Assembly: GCA_937915925.1 (NCBI GenBank)
Contig: CALGGM010000029.1
Span: forward strand, 1 to 5,576
Direction of reading: 5' to 3'
DNA from: an uncultured Clostridia bacterium
GTDB taxonomy: Bacteria; Bacillota; Clostridia; Christensenellales; CAG-138
Length of the DNA stretch: 5,576 nucleotides
The notes beneath the pieces were generated by a model. That model was not told the origin of the DNA. It saw nothing but the letters and a program-made list of their open reading frames with translations, and searched no databases. The position numbers and the translations under genes were made by a program. The stretch's first letter is position 1. Every line of letters starts with the position of its first letter. Positions 4,039-5,576 of the stretch are shown piece after piece.

Positions 4039-5576
4039 TTATACCCCGATCTCGGGGTCTGCGCAATGCATCAACCTGTAAATTAATTGTGGAAGATTTT
4101 TGACCAAATCGCGAATATCGCGCTTTTTGTCGGTCCAGACGATCGCGGCAGGCTCGTTGGCAAGAAGCTTCAGGTTCGGCTCCGAGGAGAGAACGGACAA
4201 AAGCCGCATCCCGTCCGGACGCGCCGATGCGTCGTAGGTCATGACCGCCTTGCCGTCGCGCACGGACACGGCGGAGAACCCCGCGCGCCGCGCGTAAGCA
4301 CGGATCAAAGCAAGCTGCATCAGCGTCATGACGGGCTCCGGCAGGTCGCCGTAGCGGTCGTTGAACTCGTCCAAAAGGTCGGTGTACGCGTCGCTGTCGC
4401 CGATCTGCGCGATGCGCTTGTACATGGCAAGCCGGTGCAGTTCCGAGGGCAGGAACGATTTCGGGATGTACGCGTCGATCGGCACGTCGACCGTCGTCTC
4501 GATCTCCGCCTTCGGCGTCTCGCCCTTCGCCTCGGCGACGGCGGAACGCATCAGCTTGCAGTAGAACTCATAGCCGACGTCCGAGATGTGCCCATGCTGT
4601 TCCGCGCCCAAGAGACTTCCCGCGCCGCGGATCTCCAGATCGCGCATCGCAAGGCGGAAGCCCGCGCCGAACTGCGTGAATTCGCGAATCGCAAGGAGCC
4701 GCTTTTGCGCCGTCTCGGAGACCGCGCGCGCCTGCGGGACCGTGAGGTACGCGTACGCCATACGGGTCGACCGCCCGACGCGTCCGCGCAGCTGATAGAG
4801 CTGTGCAAGCCCAAGCTTATCCGCATCAAGCACGACGAGCGTGTTCGCGTTCGGAATGTCCACGCCGCTCTCCACGATCGTCGAGCAGAGCAGGATATCG
4901 ATCTCGCGGTTCAGAAACGCCATCATCGTCTCTTCGAGCTGTGCTTCGGGCATCTGTCCGTGCGCCATGGCGATGCGCGCCTCGGGAAGCAGCGCTTGGA
5001 AATGCTCCAGCGTCGAGCCCATCGTGATCACGCGGTTTGAGACGATAAACGCCTGTCCCCCGCGGGAAAGCTCCTTTTGAAGCGCTGCCGCGATGAACGC
5101 GTCGTTGTATTCCATGACGAACGTCTGTACCGGGAAGCGGTTTTCCGGCGGCGTTTCGATCGTGCTGATGTCGCGAATGCCCGTCATCGACAGGTTCAGC
5201 GTCCGCGGGATCGGCGTCGCGGTCAGCGTCAGAACGTCGATCTCGCTGCGCAGCGCCTTGATCTGCTCCTTGTGGTTCACGCCGAAGCGGTGTTCCTCGT
5301 CGATGATGAGAAGCCCTAAGTTCTTGAATTTGACCGACTTTGCAAGCAGCGCATGCGTTCCCACGACCACGTCGATCTGCCCGGAGGCAAGCCCCTTTTT
5401 GACCTCGGCGCACTCCTTCGGCGTCTGAAAGCGGGAAAGACACGCGACCCGCACGGGGAAGTCCGAAAACCGCTGTAAAAGCGTATGGTAATGCTGCTGT
5501 GCAAGGATCGTCGTCGGGACCAGAAACGCCGTCTGCTTGCTGTCCTGCGCCGCCTTGAACGCCGCGCGCATCGCGA
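4039..5576 (-). CDS. mfd: Transcription-repair coupling factor Mfd, C-terminal part (partial)
   Basis: Mfd is a DNA translocase that pushes stalled RNA polymerase off DNA and recruits UvrA for nucleotide excision repair. The frame is open to the window edge and the gene continues beyond it. The visible piece starts AMRAAFKA, which in Mfd follows directly after the Walker A motif, so the first Met is not the true start. Counting from that Met: LVPTTILAQQHYHTL (17-31), DEEHRFGV (91-98, motif II), TATPIPRTLNLSM (117-129, motif III), STIVESGVDIPNANTL (230-245), QLRGRVGRS (260-268, motif VI), then FGAGFRLAMRDLEIRGAGSL with LLGAEQHGHI (301-329). The C-terminal TRCF domain is at about 355-455. The 510 residues fit the C-terminal half of a roughly 1150-residue protein. 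The UvrB-like region, RNA polymerase-interacting domain and Walker A lie outside the window. It is the first visible gene of the probable operon with the lipoprotein. Confidence 0.98.
   Translation of the reverse strand, partial: AMRAAFKAAQDSKQTAFLVPTTILAQQHYHTLLQRFSDFPVRVACLSRFQTPKECAEVKKGLASGQIDVVVGTHALLAKSVKFKNLGLLIIDEEHRFGVNHKEQIKALRSEIDVLTLTATPIPRTLNLSMTGIRDISTIETPPENRFPVQTFVMEYNDAFIAAALQKELSRGGQAFIVSNRVITMGSTLEHFQALLPEARIAMAHGQMPEAQLEETMMAFLNREIDILLCSTIVESGVDIPNANTLVVLDADKLGLAQLYQLRGRVGRSTRMAYAYLTVPQARAVSETAQKRLLAIREFTQFGAGFRLAMRDLEIRGAGSLLGAEQHGHISDVGYEFYCKLMRSAVAEAKGETPKAEIETTVDVPIDAYIPKSFLPSELHRLAMYKRIAQIGDSDAYTDLLDEFNDRYGDLPEPVMTLMQLALIRAYARRAGFSAVSVRDGKAVMTYDASARPDGMRLLSVLSSEPNLKLLANEPAAIVWTDKKRDIRDLVKNLPQLIYRLMHCADPEIGV

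Noticed and set aside
4043..4058. A 7-bp inverted repeat (ACCCCGA/TCGGGGT) at the very end of mfd, considered as a terminator
   Set aside because: It lies within the last codons and has no U-tract after it on the minus strand. The following gene starts 27 bases after the mfd stop with its own ribosome binding site, so termination here is unlikely.
4087..5040. A 317-codon open frame on the plus strand, antisense to mfd
   Set aside because: It has Arg/His/Val-rich nonsense composition. The opposite strand carries unmistakable Mfd helicase motifs.

Overview
The window looks like chromosomal DNA of a fairly GC-rich member of the Bacillota, most likely class Clostridia and possibly a gut lineage. 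Three things suggest this: strong AAAGGAG/GGAGG ribosome binding sites; an mfd gene followed by a PrsA/SurA-type lipoprotein, an order I recall from many Clostridia; and small palindromic intergenic repeats of the kind seen in GC-rich gut Clostridia. The taxonomic call is an inference.

Layout. (1) Bases 1-144 hold the last 47 codons of a plus-strand membrane protein. It converges on a minus-strand gene (202-1053), and the two share a bidirectional terminator at 156-198. (2) The minus-strand gene at 202-1053 encodes a 283-residue protein with two DUF11-like beta-sandwich repeats and no export or anchoring signal. (3) Bases 1054-1385 contain no gene. They hold this gene's ribosome binding site and probable promoter, an imperfect inverted-repeat element (1204-1296), a 24-bp palindromic repeat, and the terminator of the next gene. 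(4) Bases 1386-1787 (minus) encode a small protein with three membrane segments, DUF4190-like. (5) Bases 1788-2100 contain no gene and are almost entirely repeats: five hairpin elements of two families alternate, and one may supply a promoter. (6) Bases 2101-5576 form a probable minus-strand operon read in the order mfd (3' part only), a lipoprotein with a degenerate parvulin-like domain, and a zinc-ribbon membrane protein. Gaps within it are 27 and 24 bases.

Mfd removes stalled RNA polymerase and recruits nucleotide excision repair. The lipoprotein would act outside the membrane as a folding factor, and the zinc-ribbon protein sits in the membrane; no shared pathway is evident beyond co-transcription. 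I found no tRNA, rRNA, CRISPR array, transposase, toxin-antitoxin pair or defence gene. The main points of interest are the repeat mosaic, the unusual parvulin-like lipoprotein and the DUF11 protein that lacks an export signal.
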